Positions 35,401 through 43,857 of a stretch of DNA of 64,000 nt are shown in pieces. The stretch's first letter is position 1; every line of letters starts with the position of its first letter. The stretch spans positions 27,451,120 to 27,515,119 of the forward strand of contig NC_088778.1 of assembly GCF_954871325.1 (NCBI RefSeq), in the 5' to 3' direction. This DNA is from Gordionus sp. m RMFG-2023 (lineage: Eukaryota; Nematomorpha; Gordioida; Chordodea; Parachordodidae). Both the position numbers and the translations under genes were made by a program. The notes under the pieces were generated by a model. It searched no databases and was not told the origin of the DNA. It saw only the letters and a program-made list of their open reading frames with translations.

Positions 35401-36849
35401 ATAATCTAAGTTAAATGATTTAAAATAAAAAGATTCTGAATCCCTATTCATTATTCCAAATACGAAAGAATATATGCATGGATGTTACTTGCAAAGTAAT
35501 AAAGTGAACTTATAAATAAATAATATACTAAAATATCTTATAGGTTTTAGCGACCGATATGTCAAAACACATGAAGGTATTGGCAGATCTCAAAACGATG
35601 GTGGAAACTAAAAAAATATCTGGGTCTGGAGATTTGGCCTTAGAAAGTTACGCCGAAAAAAATCAAGTTTAAAAATATATTTGAATTTGAATTTTCTAAA
35701 ATGAAAACCTTTTAAATATTGGTAAATGCTTTCTTATGGTTTCCGGATAAAAATTTGCAGTTTATAATATATTCCAATTCATATATTTCCATTCAAAATT
35801 TGACCCCATAGATCTTGCAAGCTATGATTCATTGTGGAGATCTTAGCAATCCTACCAAATCTTTGAATCTCTACAAAAAATGGACCAGTCTAATTATGGA
35901 AGAATATTTTCTGCAAGGAGAGAAAGAAAAACAATGTGGTTTGGCCATAAGTGCGATGTGCGACCGAGAGACTGCATCCGTTGAAAAAACCCAAGTGCTT
36001 ATTTTAAACATTTCCAACTATTTTCGCTATTAGATTTTGTGTAATTTTCAATTTATATGAAGAAATCTATATGAAAATGAATAAAAATTAAGTGTAGTTT
36101 AAACACGGTGTTAGTTTTTTATAGCTACTGGAAAATATTTCTGGTCAAATCAGATTTTTCCAATTTATAAATCCTTCAGTAATTGATTTAAAATTGAGAG
36201 ACCGAATCCCCATGGGGTTTCAGTATCCCAAATACGTCATATATATTTTTGTAAATTTTAATGCGAAATCAGAATACATTTATATTTAAAAAAAATTATC
36301 GGATGATACATGTTTATTCAGTATTATATCGATTTGACCAAATTTAAATTATAGGAACTGCGATATCTTCTCATAATTAAAATATTACAACGTATCCGAT
36401 ACCTTTTTTGAAGGCATCTGCGAGGGTTGTCGAAAACCTCTTGGGATTTTATAATAAGAAGCTAAAACTTTTTTCCATCTATATTCGAAATCTCGAGACT
36501 TTATTCTTTTTCTTGATTTAGCTCTTTATAAAAATAATCTTTTAAATCAAGATTTTTTGACAATACTACATGGAATGATCTAAAACCCATAAATGTTTAT
36601 CTAATTGATATTATTCAATATTTATATAAAATATAAAAATTGAAGATCGGTTTTATGGATTACATAGTACAACCGTTGTGGGAAACCTGGGCCGATTTGG
36701 TATACCCCGATTGTCAGTGCATGTTACAAAATTTGGAGACCAATCGAGAATATTTCGAAAATTTGTTATTCGAAAAAGAAGCCGATAAAATCAAAACACT
36801 GTCTTCGACCCCTTTCCACTCCGCGGAAGAATTACACAGCGAAACGTGA
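11135..36849 (+). CDS. PDE4: cAMP-specific 3',5'-cyclic phosphodiesterase, PDE4/dunce type (multi-exon gene)
   Basis: Hydrolyses cAMP to 5'-AMP in the cytosol and so ends PKA signalling. The exons I can place are 11135-11443 or 16128-16528 (alternative 5' exons), 25118-25219, 31622-31734, 32429-32522, 32775-33319, 33754-33852, 33919-34080, 34569-34668, 34929-35083, 35544-35666, 35812-35994 and 36646-36849 (TGA). Junctions from 31734 onward are in phase and GT-AG. Domain order is UCR1, UCR2, linker, HD-type catalytic domain. Metal-binding motifs are present ([27 protein letters not shown]), as is the substrate-clamp glutamine in VEKTQIGFMDY. The placed exons give about 730 residues, as in long-form PDE4. 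The phases at 25219 and 31622 do not meet, so one small linker exon between them is missing from this model. The true N-terminus upstream of 11135 is unknown. The family assignment is very secure; exact ends of the 5' exons are inference. Confidence 0.95.
12405..12616. mobile_element. Family B copy 3 (in PDE4 5' intron)
   Basis: The best-preserved arms: TTTTGAGCCGATTTTTAAAA at the left, CGGCTCAAAACGAGCCGTTT then AACAACAC at the right. The left outermost bases are eroded. Confidence 0.7.
14978..15127. repeat. Tandem duplication of a ~72-bp unit
   Basis: The unit TTCAATTTTTGGGAGTGAAT, then ATGACATCCCG, then AAAAGGGGGGCATGTCAGGT is repeated from 15051 as TTCAATTTTTAGGAGCGAAC, ATGACATCCCG, AAAAGGGGACATGTCAGATG. 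A third partial start is at 15122. It lies in the PDE4 5' intron. ATGACATCCC is partly complementary to GGGCATGTCA, so each unit can fold. Confidence 0.65.
15520..15556. repeat. (TA)n microsatellite
   Basis: An almost pure TA run with one phase break. Similar shorter runs are near 7448, 12095 and 34378. Confidence 0.75.
16128..16528 (+). CDS. PDE4: Probable alternative first coding exon of PDE4 (exon B)
   Basis: An ATG at 16128 follows an in-frame TAG at 16116-16118. A 133-codon open frame then runs to a GTATTT donor at 16529. The two leftover bases (TG) plus the C that opens the UCR1 exon at 25118 make Cys-His-Gly-Glu-Asp, so the phase matches exactly. The end of the exon (TNRSSQSSE) resembles the UCR1 text just before His-Gly-Asp-Asp (SRNSSIASD), and YRTSFLHKR resembles RRESFLYRS. 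Base composition is clearly coding-like against flanks that are almost pure A/T. An acceptor directly upstream would be phase 0 and could not take exon A, which favours an alternative start over an inserted exon. The product is rich in Lys, Asn and Ser. It could instead be an exon of a nested gene. Confidence 0.6.
16870..17769 (-). mobile_element. Family E copy 2 (hAT-type), boundaries approximate
   Basis: The right end TCTAGGAGGTTCACAACCCTA and TTTTTCACTGAGACCCGAAC parallel the right end of 28585-29522. The minus strand at 17227-17430 encodes [19 protein letters not shown] then [14 protein letters not shown], homologous to the piece in copy 1. The frame is open from 17502 to 17227 on the minus strand (91 residues), longer than in copy 1. 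The left boundary is uncertain. Confidence 0.55.
18091..18210. mobile_element. Family B copy 4, truncated
   Basis: Only the left arm and part of the centre remain (TGTTGTTAAATGGCTCG, then CTAACTCAATATTTTCAG). Confidence 0.55.
18720..18859. mobile_element. Right end fragment of family E
   Basis: AATCACTGTAACCTAAACG, a poly-T run and GAATTCGCAGCCCTG resemble the right terminus of 28585-29522. The rest of the element is missing. Confidence 0.35.
20662..21284 (+). pseudogene. hAT transposase remnant (ZMYM1/52-kDa-repressor-like type)
   Basis: Three successive frames read like the central region of a hAT transposase. First, a [15 protein letters not shown] block (family CxTRWxxRHxAV) followed by [11 protein letters not shown]. 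Next, [14 protein letters not shown] and [13 protein letters not shown] (family VxxLKExRxxxxxxF). Last, [20 protein letters not shown] (family RQxHRxNxxxxxxEEYYR). A TAG at about 20848 and a frame change near 21060 break it. The N-terminal zinc finger and the C-terminal dimerisation motif are absent, so it cannot be active. Part of its 3' end is replaced by the nested family A element. Confidence 0.75.
21317..21610. mobile_element. Family A element nested in a larger hAT element
   Basis: Left CAGAGCATTGCAGAGGTACC, right GGGCCTGCAAGTCTG. Internal GGCGATTTCAAATATTTGG and several CGGCCCGG blocks are present. It lies inside the 20241-22248 element, so it inserted after that element. Confidence 0.6.
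25118..25219 (+). CDS. PDE4: PDE4 exon: second half of UCR1
   Basis: After the acceptor TTTACTAG the exon reads (c)[17 protein letters not shown] then [17 protein letters not shown]. This matches the strongly conserved UCR1 core [23 protein letters not shown]. Donor GTAATA is at 25220, leaving two bases of a codon. UCR1 binds UCR2, and together they gate access to the catalytic pocket. The exon is isolated by introns of more than 6 kb on both sides. Confidence 0.92.
26205..26405. repeat. Degenerate minisatellite, ~18-bp unit
   Basis: Repeats of CGATAACGATCTCTTGTAA with drift (CGATACCGACCTCTTGTCA, AACGAACCTCTTGTAACG and similar), at least eight recognisable units. Minus-strand open frames here (Arg/Tyr-rich, [11 protein letters not shown]) are by-products of the repeat and not genes. 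Confidence 0.6.
28053..28160. mobile_element. hAT-type miniature element with perfect 8-bp target duplication
   Basis: 108 bp bounded by TAGAGGTCTTTCAG and, inverted, TAGAGATCTGCTATG. It is flanked on both sides by the identical octamer TAAACAAG (28045-28052 and 28161-28168). It contains GGTCCGGCCGG and CCCGGCCCGG. The perfect 8-bp duplication ties this GC-rich family to the hAT superfamily. Confidence 0.8.
28585..29522 (-). mobile_element. hAT-type element with perfect 8-bp target duplication, family E copy 1
   Basis: 938 bp with termini CAGGGACGAGGACCCGAACC (left) and, inverted, CAGGGACGAGAACCC (right). CTTTGATC is duplicated exactly at 28577-28584 and 29523-29530. On the minus strand near 29015-29115 a short decayed coding piece reads [17 protein letters not shown] then [14 protein letters not shown]. 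The same text pattern occurs in 16870-17769. Confidence 0.82.
30330..30495. mobile_element. Family B copy 5 with TA flanks
   Basis: Left GTGTTGTTAAATGACG is preceded by TA; right GTTAACAACAC is followed by TA. This is the clearest copy for inferring a TA target duplication. Confidence 0.68.
30731..31101. mobile_element. Long-inverted-repeat miniature element, family G
   Basis: Two arms of about 120 bp in opposite orientation: left ATCTGATTTTACCGGAAATG then TATTCCAGCATGT; right ACATGATAGAATACATTTCT then AGTAAAATCAGAT. Outer arms TGAGCGCGTTT and AAACGCGCTCA also pair, and CAATGTGTTTTTT is present on both sides. Single-arm relatives lie at 7480-7625, 35160-35290, 36118-36240 and 39665-39900. 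Confidence 0.6.
31424..31445. repeat. (TTTC)n microsatellite
   Basis: About five tandem TTTC units in the PDE4 intron, roughly 180 bases before the UCR2 exon at 31622. Confidence 0.7.
31622..32522 (+). CDS. PDE4: PDE4 UCR2 (two exons, 31622-31734 and 32429-32522)
   Basis: The first exon reads [19 protein letters not shown] then [19 protein letters not shown]. The second reads [20 protein letters not shown] then [11 protein letters not shown]. Both match the autoinhibitory UCR2 helix region of PDE4/dunce ([38 protein letters not shown]). Donors are GTAAAA at 31735 and GTAAAT at 32523; the acceptor AG ends at 32428. The acceptor of the first exon is either AG at 31620-31621 (preferred) or one triplet later. 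The intron between them contains a hAT-type miniature element (32084-32377). Confidence 0.93.
32084..32377. mobile_element. Family A hAT-type element in PDE4 UCR2 intron
   Basis: Left CAGAGACCTGCAGAGGTAC, right GGGCCTGCAGGTTTCTG (inverted). Flanking octamers TTTTAAAT (32076-32083) and CTTTAAAT (32378-32385) match 7/8, as expected for a decayed hAT duplication. This is the most complete copy of the CAGAGACC-ended form. Confidence 0.75.
32775..33319 (+). CDS. PDE4: PDE4 exon: UCR2 end, linker and start of catalytic region
   Basis: A 545-nt exon begins by completing an Asp codon (SNFL-DKDQD; vertebrates SNTFL-DKQ) and ends at E-E before GTTTGT. Most of it is a poorly conserved, hydrophilic linker rich in Asn, Asp, Ser and Lys ([19 protein letters not shown]), longer than the vertebrate linker. 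It is followed by the conserved [16 protein letters not shown], which corresponds to [26 protein letters not shown] sits roughly where vertebrates have SQISGVKK. RRDS in the linker is a possible basophilic-kinase site (inference). Confidence 0.92.
33343..33370. mobile_element. Solo end of family C element in PDE4 intron
   Basis: GCGCGCTAACGATGAATGC matches the right arm of family C. It lies only about 25 bases after the PDE4 exon donor at 33320. No left arm is present. Confidence 0.35.
33754..36849 (+). CDS. PDE4: PDE4 catalytic domain (seven exons)
   Basis: Exons are 33754-33852, 33919-34080, 34569-34668, 34929-35083, 35544-35666, 35812-35994 and 36646-36849. Each matches PDE4 text: [144 protein letters not shown] and [18 protein letters not shown]. 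The general-acid His, the metal ligands (His, His, Asp, Asp) and the invariant Gln are all present, so the enzyme should be active. The C-terminal tail after the helix NREYF is short (about 37 residues) and lacks the long acidic tail and PxSP-type ERK site of vertebrate PDE4; one S-T-P motif remains. Nothing in these exons looks broken. Confidence 0.95.
34253..34377. mobile_element. Family A fragment in PDE4 intron
   Basis: Ends CATCCAGGTTTCTG, one family A terminus, after CGGCTCGGTCCACCCGGGCC. The left terminus is missing. A short TA microsatellite follows directly. Confidence 0.45.
35160..35290 (+). repeat. Family G arm, forward, PDE4 intron
   Basis: GGGATATGGAATC, TCTCAATTTTAAATCAATCA and TTTGACTGGAAATATATTTT then CAGCATGC. 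It is oriented opposite to the arm at 36118-36240. Confidence 0.5.
36118..36240 (-). repeat. Family G arm, inverted, PDE4 intron
   Basis: The reverse complement reads GGGATACTGAAACC, TCTCAATTTTAAATCAATTA and TTTGACCAGAAATATTTTCC then AGTAGC. This pairs with 35160-35290. The two arms enclose PDE4 exons 35544-35666 and 35812-35994. Confidence 0.5.
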
Positions 36850-37025
36850 TATAGACGTCGGCAATAACCGTTGTTATTTGACATATTTATACAATATCCA
36901 TCCATTCATCGATTTTTTTTATGAAATTATGATGTAAACTTTAAACACACAATTGTTGTTTTATTTTGTTTTTATTATCGGAAGGATTCAAAGATGATTG
37001 AAGATTCACAGTATTATGGTTTTGT

Positions 37026-37065
37026 AATAAATGTAAATAATTATCATTTTTATATTAGGAATAAA
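37026..37065 (+). terminator. Candidate polyadenylation signals of PDE4
   Basis: Two AATAAA hexamers lie at 37026-37031 and 37060-37065, about 180-215 bases after the PDE4 stop codon. In DNA this AT-rich such hexamers are common by chance, so this is a positional inference. Confidence 0.4.
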
Positions 37066-39664
37066 GAGTAATTGTAAATAATTAACGACTTCTTCGTTTT
37101 GATTCATATCGTTTTTGAGCTTTTGATTTAATTTAGAAATCAGGTCGGTAAATAGCCTCATACTTTATAAAAAATATAAATAAAATTTTAGGCAACTCAT
37201 AGTCAAATAGTTTGTCAAAATATTTAAAATAATTAAATGTTTTAAAAAGATTATTTTTACTTTAATATTTTATTTATTATTATCATATGAATAAAGGGTA
37301 GTAGTATTAATTTATAACAATGTTAATCATTTTAATTAATTTTTAATAAAATGAAAATAAATAATAATTCCTTAAATTATAGAATGCAATAGCTATTAGT
37401 TCATTTTATAAAACGTGGAATATATGGTTCCACTGGCAGAATTCAAATAACTAATACTAAAGCAAAGGTTTATTTTATTGAATTTAAAATTATATCAAAA
37501 TGTTTCGTATAAAAATAATAATAATAGAATTATTTTGCTTGATTTCACCTAAACCGTGCATGAACTTTTAAATTTTCTTAAAACCTTTATCGACTTTTTT
37601 TAAATTATTTTTTACACATTCTCTTTTAAAACAATAATAAAACAAAACGTTATTAATTTATCAAATCTATAACATAAATCACTATATCCCTCTCTCATTT
37701 AATCATGATTACAACAAACATTGAGGCCATGTCCTGGTTCTTCTTATTTCTAAACAGTCCTCTCTCTGCTTAGCCGTCTTATATAACTTCCTCTAAAAAA
37801 AGTCTAAAAAGAGAGGGGCTTTAAATAACAAATAATATTTATATAATATATAAAAGCCGTAACAGAGTGTACTAGTTCAAAATCTGTTTAGCCTGCGCTA
37901 AAAAGAATTAAGTTTCCAAATTAGAACGAACCAGGGGCCACCCTATAACTCGATTAAAAATAAAATAGTTTTGCGAAGTACAAAGTTAGTCCCTAAAATA
38001 CACAAATTAGCTTGTTTTTAAGTTAAAATCCTGCAATATCTCCCTTTGTGCGAACAAACTGTTTGATATCTAGTGGGTAGAGATTGAATTAAAATCTGGC
38101 ATTCTTCTTTTAGAAAATTTATTCACAATTCAATTTATTTACCCTTACCTCTTCGCTTCTAGGTCGAATATTCCTGAAAATCATTTTTTCGAAATTCCCC
38201 TAAATATTTTTGATTCAAAAGTACACTCAGCCAATTCCATTACTGTAATATATATTTTTAAAATATAATAAGAATTTTTTTTATGGATTTCAAATTGATA
38301 AATGCCATGTAAACATTGTCTCATAAACCACATTTCAGGATGAATTAAATGATAGAATCTGCAGATTTTCTAAACTAATTTAGAAATCCAATTGATCGAA
38401 CTCATATATTTCTTAAACGTCTTATGAGCCTTTTAGTTTAAAAAAAATTTGCTTGAACCTCTAATTTAGGCACCTGCTTAAAAATTGAGACGATTTTTTG
38501 TAAAATATAAAAAGTTGGATAACTGTTTTGAGTAAGCTAGGATATACAAATTAATGGTTTCTTCTTTTAATACAAAATTAAAGATATTAAAGTTCGGATG
38601 TTTCAAAAAAAATCTTGACTCATTGCTGTAGCGTTGGATCATTGTAAATACATCCTAGATTTTTTATGTTCTTTTGCCAATTGTAATCTTTTTTTGACTT
38701 TTGGAGGCTTGAGAATGGCCTTGAAATAAATAAAAAAAATTTATTAGACTACCAAATTTACAATTCCATTTGATATTTCATTAAAAGTTAAAATCTTATA
38801 TTCACCCGCTATACCCTTCCAAGATCTAGTCTTAGTTGTTACTGAGTGTCTTTCTTCCTTTTTGCATGAATATTTTTTTTAAGCCATTCTTTTATTACAA
38901 ATTGACAAATATTTTCAAATGGAAATGCCTTTATCATGTTCTTTCATAATTCGCCATATTTTTCCTTATTATAGGAATGGATATATTTCTTTTAATAATC
39001 CAAATCAAAATATTTTATTTTAAAAGAGGATTATTAATAAACATGAACGGTTAAAATGTTTCATCTGATTAAAGCTGCAAAAGGAGAATTTTGATTTATG
39101 TCTAAAACATATAAAAAGATATTTTCTATTTAAAATAAACCGTAATCAATAGTTTATACATTATATGGAATTAAATTTTAAAAAAATTGTCAAAAAGGTA
39201 AAGAATTATATAAATATACAAGTGTCTAAATGGGCATCCTTCTTATCTATTGATCATTTCTTTACGTTCCCTTTATTGTTTCGATTAGTTTATATATTTA
39301 AAAAGCAATAAATATAAGTCGAAATTGCTAATATTTAGTTAAATAAGATAATAAAGTTATGTTCAAATTTTTTAACCACTTTAGCCTGGATTCTTAGTCA
39401 TTCTATCCTGGGTACGGAATAAAATGACGAAAATGACACATTTCACGTATTAATTCATAGGTCCCTATTTTTTTTATTTTTTTTGTAGATAAGCTATTGG
39501 GCTACATGTAAATCTATAATTTGTTTATTTTTGTCTTAAATCAAAAATCCATAAATCCAATCATTTTATCTCGGTTTCCCTTATAATGAAAATAATCTTT
39601 CTAACATATATTATATTTTCAAAAAATATTTTCTTTGTAAGAATATTTTTTGGTGAACGACTTG

Positions 39665-39900
39665 ATTATGGGTAATTATGTCTTATTGGGATACGGAATC
39701 AATGAGGATTTGTAATATCTCCATTTTAAATAATTTATTTGCCGTGAAATTTAGAATTATTCCTAATTTTAAATTTTACATATAAATTAAGAATACAAGT
39801 TTAGCGAAAATTGTTTGAAATTAATAGGGTAATACTCTGAATATGCTGGGATACATTTCCGGTTAAATCCGATTTTAGAAATTAAGGTCTCGGTAAATGA
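39665..39900. mobile_element. Family G-like inverted pair, intergenic
   Basis: TATTGGGATACGGAATC and CTCCATTTTAAATAATTTAT on the left. GGGATACATTTCCGGTTAAA then TCCGATTTT lies in the opposite orientation on the right. Degenerate. Confidence 0.35.
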
Positions 39901-41869
39901 TTCAAATTGAAGAAAATCCATGTTCCAATTTGACACATAGTATATTAATTGAGATCTATGATTTATATCAAAGATATTTAAACTATTTCAATTGCATTTG
40001 TTTTCTATTCTATCGTCTACATCTTTTCTATAATATTATTTGTTATCATTTGCATATTAGAATTTGTATTGAGAATTAAGAATGATTAACAATTTCGGAA
40101 ATTTAAACTCGTTACTAGCAAATATTGCAATAATTCAGAAATTTTTCGCATAAATTTTTTTGATTTTATATACTATAATTCTTTATTAATTATTTTTTAG
40201 ATAATAAATCAATATATGGGGCATTAATTTATAATTCATTTTATGCATAAATATTAAGCGTTTTAAAAAATCCTACCCTCTTCATAAGACATGAATAGTT
40301 TTTGAGATTTTTATTTTACATTATAGTGGCATACTTAATATGATATTAACCCCCATATTCCACATACCACCTTTGCATGTATCGAATATATATTAATTCC
40401 AATAACGCAAGAACATATAAAACCTTTCACATTATTTAATATATTTTAACCCCATTAGCCCGTCCAGGCCTTTACATATCTAATAACTAATAAATTCACC
40501 TTAATAAATTTCAAATGACAATTCTCAAAATTATTTATTTTATACAACAATAACATCACAAAATTATTTCTAAATGTCGTAGAATTTAATTGTCTTATAA
40601 AGACTGAAAAACAATCTATAACATCATAGCATAATTAACTTTCGTATGTTATACTTTATTATGTGTATAATTCCAATTGCGTTGTTGGGAGTAAGATTTA
40701 TATATACTAATTATATTTATTAACATAATTTTATCATAATCAGGTATTAATATTTTGCATATCTTTTACTATATAAATCAAAATTATTTAAGCACGGTTA
40801 AATATTCTTCCCTCTATATTTATATAGTCTAATTAACTCATCTATTCTACAATTATATTAACGCTTTAATAAATGGGGCATGTAATATTGATAATAAAAA
40901 GCTATGAATATAATGTAATGAAATTAATATCTTAATAAAAATAGGCTTAGTAATAAGATACTATCTTAAAATTATTCTGACAAATTAGAATTTCTGCTTG
41001 CTTATATTCTTGTCCTCTGCTAAATCGTATAAGTTCGCATCCAATTTTTCTTTTATTTAGACCTTCTTTTACTTTGCCTCCGACTTTTAGCCTTTTCCAA
41101 TATATCCAGCTTCTTTCCTCTTCAAACTTGACCAATATTTTAACATCTGGAGAAATTTTTAAGGTTTATAAGAATGTCTTCTCTCCATACATGCTGTCAT
41201 AGTCAGAGTCAAAATTTTTAATGGTAGGGGTCGGTAAGATTTTAGTCTAGAAGAGATATATTTTTAATATCAAATGTGTTTTTTTAATAGTCAAAGTAAA
41301 GGTTTTCTATTTATTATGAGAGTGTAATTCCCACTTTTGAAAAAATACGCCTCAACTTCGCAAAATGGAATGAGTCTAATTTATATTGGTTTAGATATCT
41401 TAAATTATTATCGTTTTCTGCAATCTTATACCTATTTAATCTCTAATAGTAGATATTAAATAAAATTAAAATGTAGAGTAATGAGAGTGAGAGTTCTTTT
41501 CGATTTTAAATAAAATAATAAATTATTCCGGTATAATATCGTTGCTTTACTAATTGAATATTAGTGTAAATCAGTTAAAAGTGAATGCCATTTTTTAAAT
41601 AAATTCAACCGGTAAAATTTACTTCAACTTTGAAAAATCGCCTTATAGAGTTATATAATTGTTTATAGTCATCAAAATATCCCAAAGAATTGAAAATTTT
41701 ATAATGAACAAGTGTAAAACAATGTACGAAAATAAGTTTGTTCTGGAGCATAATATTTGAATTAGTGAGAATTTGTAAATATTAAAATTTTAGCACTTTC
41801 ATCATTGAAAAGGCTAAAATCCATCTGCTTATAGTATACTTAGAAAAGACCCTCAAGGACCTTGATTGT

Positions 41870-41996
41870 TTTAGCTCGGCCCAAGCCCGTAAGAAAAATT
41901 TAAAGGCCCAGACCCAACCCAGCCCGGCCCGATTTAATATTAAAAAAATCCCAAGCCCAGCTCAAAAGTTTCAAAAATATTTCCCAAGCCCATGAA
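41870..41996. mobile_element. GC-rich repeat fragment, family A-like
   Basis: Runs of CCCAGCCCGGCCCG and CCCAAGCCC separated by A-rich spacers. Termini are not defined. Confidence 0.35.
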
Positions 41997-42218
41997 ATCA
42001 TTTTATATATAGTTATGCTGAAATAATATTAATGGAAATAAAATATTTCTATTTAACAATTATATAATATTAATAAGATTGATATAAACAAAATTTTAAT
42101 CTTTAGTTTTAAATTATCAATTAAAAATAATAAATTATCAACAATTTCATTGTTTAAATTTGTCCTTCACTCTTTTATAAGTCTACCAGTATAATGCTGA
42201 AATTGTGTTCGTAGGAGT

Positions 42219-42390
42219 TTTGTTAAAATCGATTAGGATCGATTTTTAAAACTACCGGTTTATGATTTTAGCAAATAATAATATGTATGCCTTAAAATTT
42301 GGCAAATAAATGTCCAAACCTTTCTACCACCTAAGCAAAATCGGCAGGTAAAAATCGTTCCGTATTGGGCTATTTAACGACAATGATTGA
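42219..42390. mobile_element. Degenerate family B relative
   Basis: GTTTTGTTAAAATCGATTAG at the left and CTATTTAACGACAAT at the right, with TGTCCAAACCTTTC in the centre. Much diverged. Confidence 0.35.
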
Positions 42391-42475
42391 AAGCATTTGA
42401 TGCCGGAATAGCACAAATTTTTTGACTAATCTTGTTAAAAAAATTTTGCTTCTTCCACCAATCTAAAATATGAGC

Positions 42476-42784
42476 TAGAGGTCTACATTTGCGGGCTTTT
42501 TAGCCCGACCGCCCACGCCCACCCATACTTTGAATTGCAAGGTCGGGTTTTTTAAAATATTTTTAAAGATGGGCGGGTGACGGATGGGTTAAATAAATTG
42601 AAGTCTGTTCTGCTCATTTCGCCTGAAAAATATCAAAAATTTACGCCCACACTTGCCCAATACTTTAAAATTTTTTTTAACCCGCTCGCCACTTGCCCAA
42701 TGTTGAAAATATTTTTAAAAAACCGACCAAGCCCATTTAGAGTATGGGCAGGGGGTCCGAAAACCCGCCCAATGCAGACCTCTA
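42476..42784. mobile_element. hAT-like miniature element with GCCC-rich inner ends
   Basis: Inverted termini TAGAGGTCTACATTTGCGGG (left) and, in reverse complement, TAGAGGTCTGCATTGGGCGG (right). The outer terminus is the same TAGAGGTCT as in 28053-28160, but the interior differs (GCCCACGCCC and CCCGCTCGCC blocks). No clear target duplication. Confidence 0.6.
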
Positions 42785-43248
42785 ATTCTTATACTAATAT
42801 TAACCTAGACTTTGCTCCTTAATAAATTAATTTCCAGTAATTTATTCATATTTATTTATTATATTTAAAAAAAATAATTAAATATACTATAAATTGTTTT
42901 ATGCCATTTTTGATTTATATATGTAGAATGAATAGGTTTTAATATAATTTAAAATAAAAAAAAACGTTATATAAATTAGTAATCTGAAAATTTTATCTGG
43001 CAAAAGTTATAGAGATTGATGCATTTCATCTTTTTATCCTGTACCATGATGTAACGCAACCTCACTTTAAAATAGTTATTGACAAGTATAAGTAATAAGA
43101 TACCAAATTTGCGATTTTAAAATAAAACAAAATTAATAATATCCAAGGTGTTTAGGATAGGGTATTGTGATAATTAGACTAATTAAATTACAATGATTTA
43201 TTTTATTTATCCTATTAAATAAAATAAGCTAAATTTAAATAAAATTTT

Positions 43249-43359
43249 TTAGGCCCTAGCCTATTAAAATAAAATTTCCAAAACCCAAGCCCGGCCCAGG
43301 GCAGGAAAATAAAATATCAGGGCCCGGGTATGGGCCTACCAGGCCCATGAAGATCTCTG
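43249..43359. mobile_element. Family A fragment, right end
   Basis: Ends GGCCCATGAAGATCTCTG (an inverted CAGAGATC terminus) after GGGCCCGGGTATGGGCC. The left end is not clear. Confidence 0.4.
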
Positions 43360-43384
43360 ACACTTAGGTTGATAATCGTATCAT

Positions 43385-43571
43385 CAGTGGTGTAACAATC
43401 ATGGCAACTGAAGAAGCTCAGAAACTGAGCTTGCTTCTTTTAGAAACAAATGAATTTAAATTTTGGGGTTCATCGCCTAAAGTTTTTATTGATATTTGAA
43501 CAAATACAAATGAGTTTACATAACCCGAACCCTTAAGAAGGTTTGAAGCCCAAATTGATGTTACGCCACTG
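43385..43571. mobile_element. CAGTGGCGTAAC-ended miniature element
   Basis: Left CAGTGGTGTAACAATCATGG, right TTGATGTTACGCCACTG (inverted). 187 bp, no clear target duplication. It is close kin to the CAGTGGCGTAGC terminus at 45302. It sits directly upstream of the exon-like frame at 43618. Confidence 0.5.
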
Positions 43572-43617
43572 AATACAATTGGTTGCGATTTATAATTTTG
43601 GTACATGTTAAAATTAG

Positions 43618-43857
43618 GAAATTAAAGATGACGAAACATCATCCGATGATCTTGAATTGACGGATATAACAACTCTATTGCCAACTCTTCCAACTTTTAA
43701 AAATAGAGGCATCTTGAAAAAGGCTCATAAAGATTGCGCAACGGATGCTGAATATAAGATGAAGAAGAATAATGGCAAGAATCTTAGTGAAGGTTGCAAT
43801 CAACAAAAGGATTTACACGTTAAATTTATCGGCCTTGATAAAAGTAATGGGATATAA
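43618..43857 (+). CDS. Unassigned coding-like 3' exon
   Basis: An open frame of 79 residues runs from just after an acceptor-like AATTAG (ending 43617) to a TAA. The text begins acidic (DDETSSDDLELTDITTLLPT), continues LPTFKNRGILKKAHKDC and ends DLHVKFIGLDKSNGI. Base composition and the run of polar residues resemble the three host genes rather than the surrounding repeats. It has no start codon of its own, so it would be a terminal exon. No partner exon was recognised: the 190 bases just upstream (43385-43571) are a miniature transposon and the next real gene starts at 49075. RGILKK is reminiscent of GILK motifs in protein phosphatase inhibitors, but this is far too little to assign a family. 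It could also be a chance frame. Confidence 0.45.
   Translation, partial: EIKDDETSSDDLELTDITTLLPTLPTFKNRGILKKAHKDCATDAEYKMKKNNGKNLSEGCNQQKDLHVKFIGLDKSNGI

Larger units (their letters stand above)
36850..43617. other. Intergenic, repeats only
   Basis: After the PDE4 stop and its candidate poly-A signals, 37100-41860 is AT-rich with no recognised exon. 41870-43571 is a cluster of GC-rich and CAGTGGCGTAAC miniature elements. Confidence 0.5.

Noticed and set aside
36714-36905. Minus-strand frame of 63 residues
   Set aside because: Shadow of the last PDE4 exon.
1552-43359. GC-rich GGCCCGG islands as CpG islands or promoters
   Set aside because: They share inverted termini, and the best copies have 8-bp target duplications, so they are transposons.
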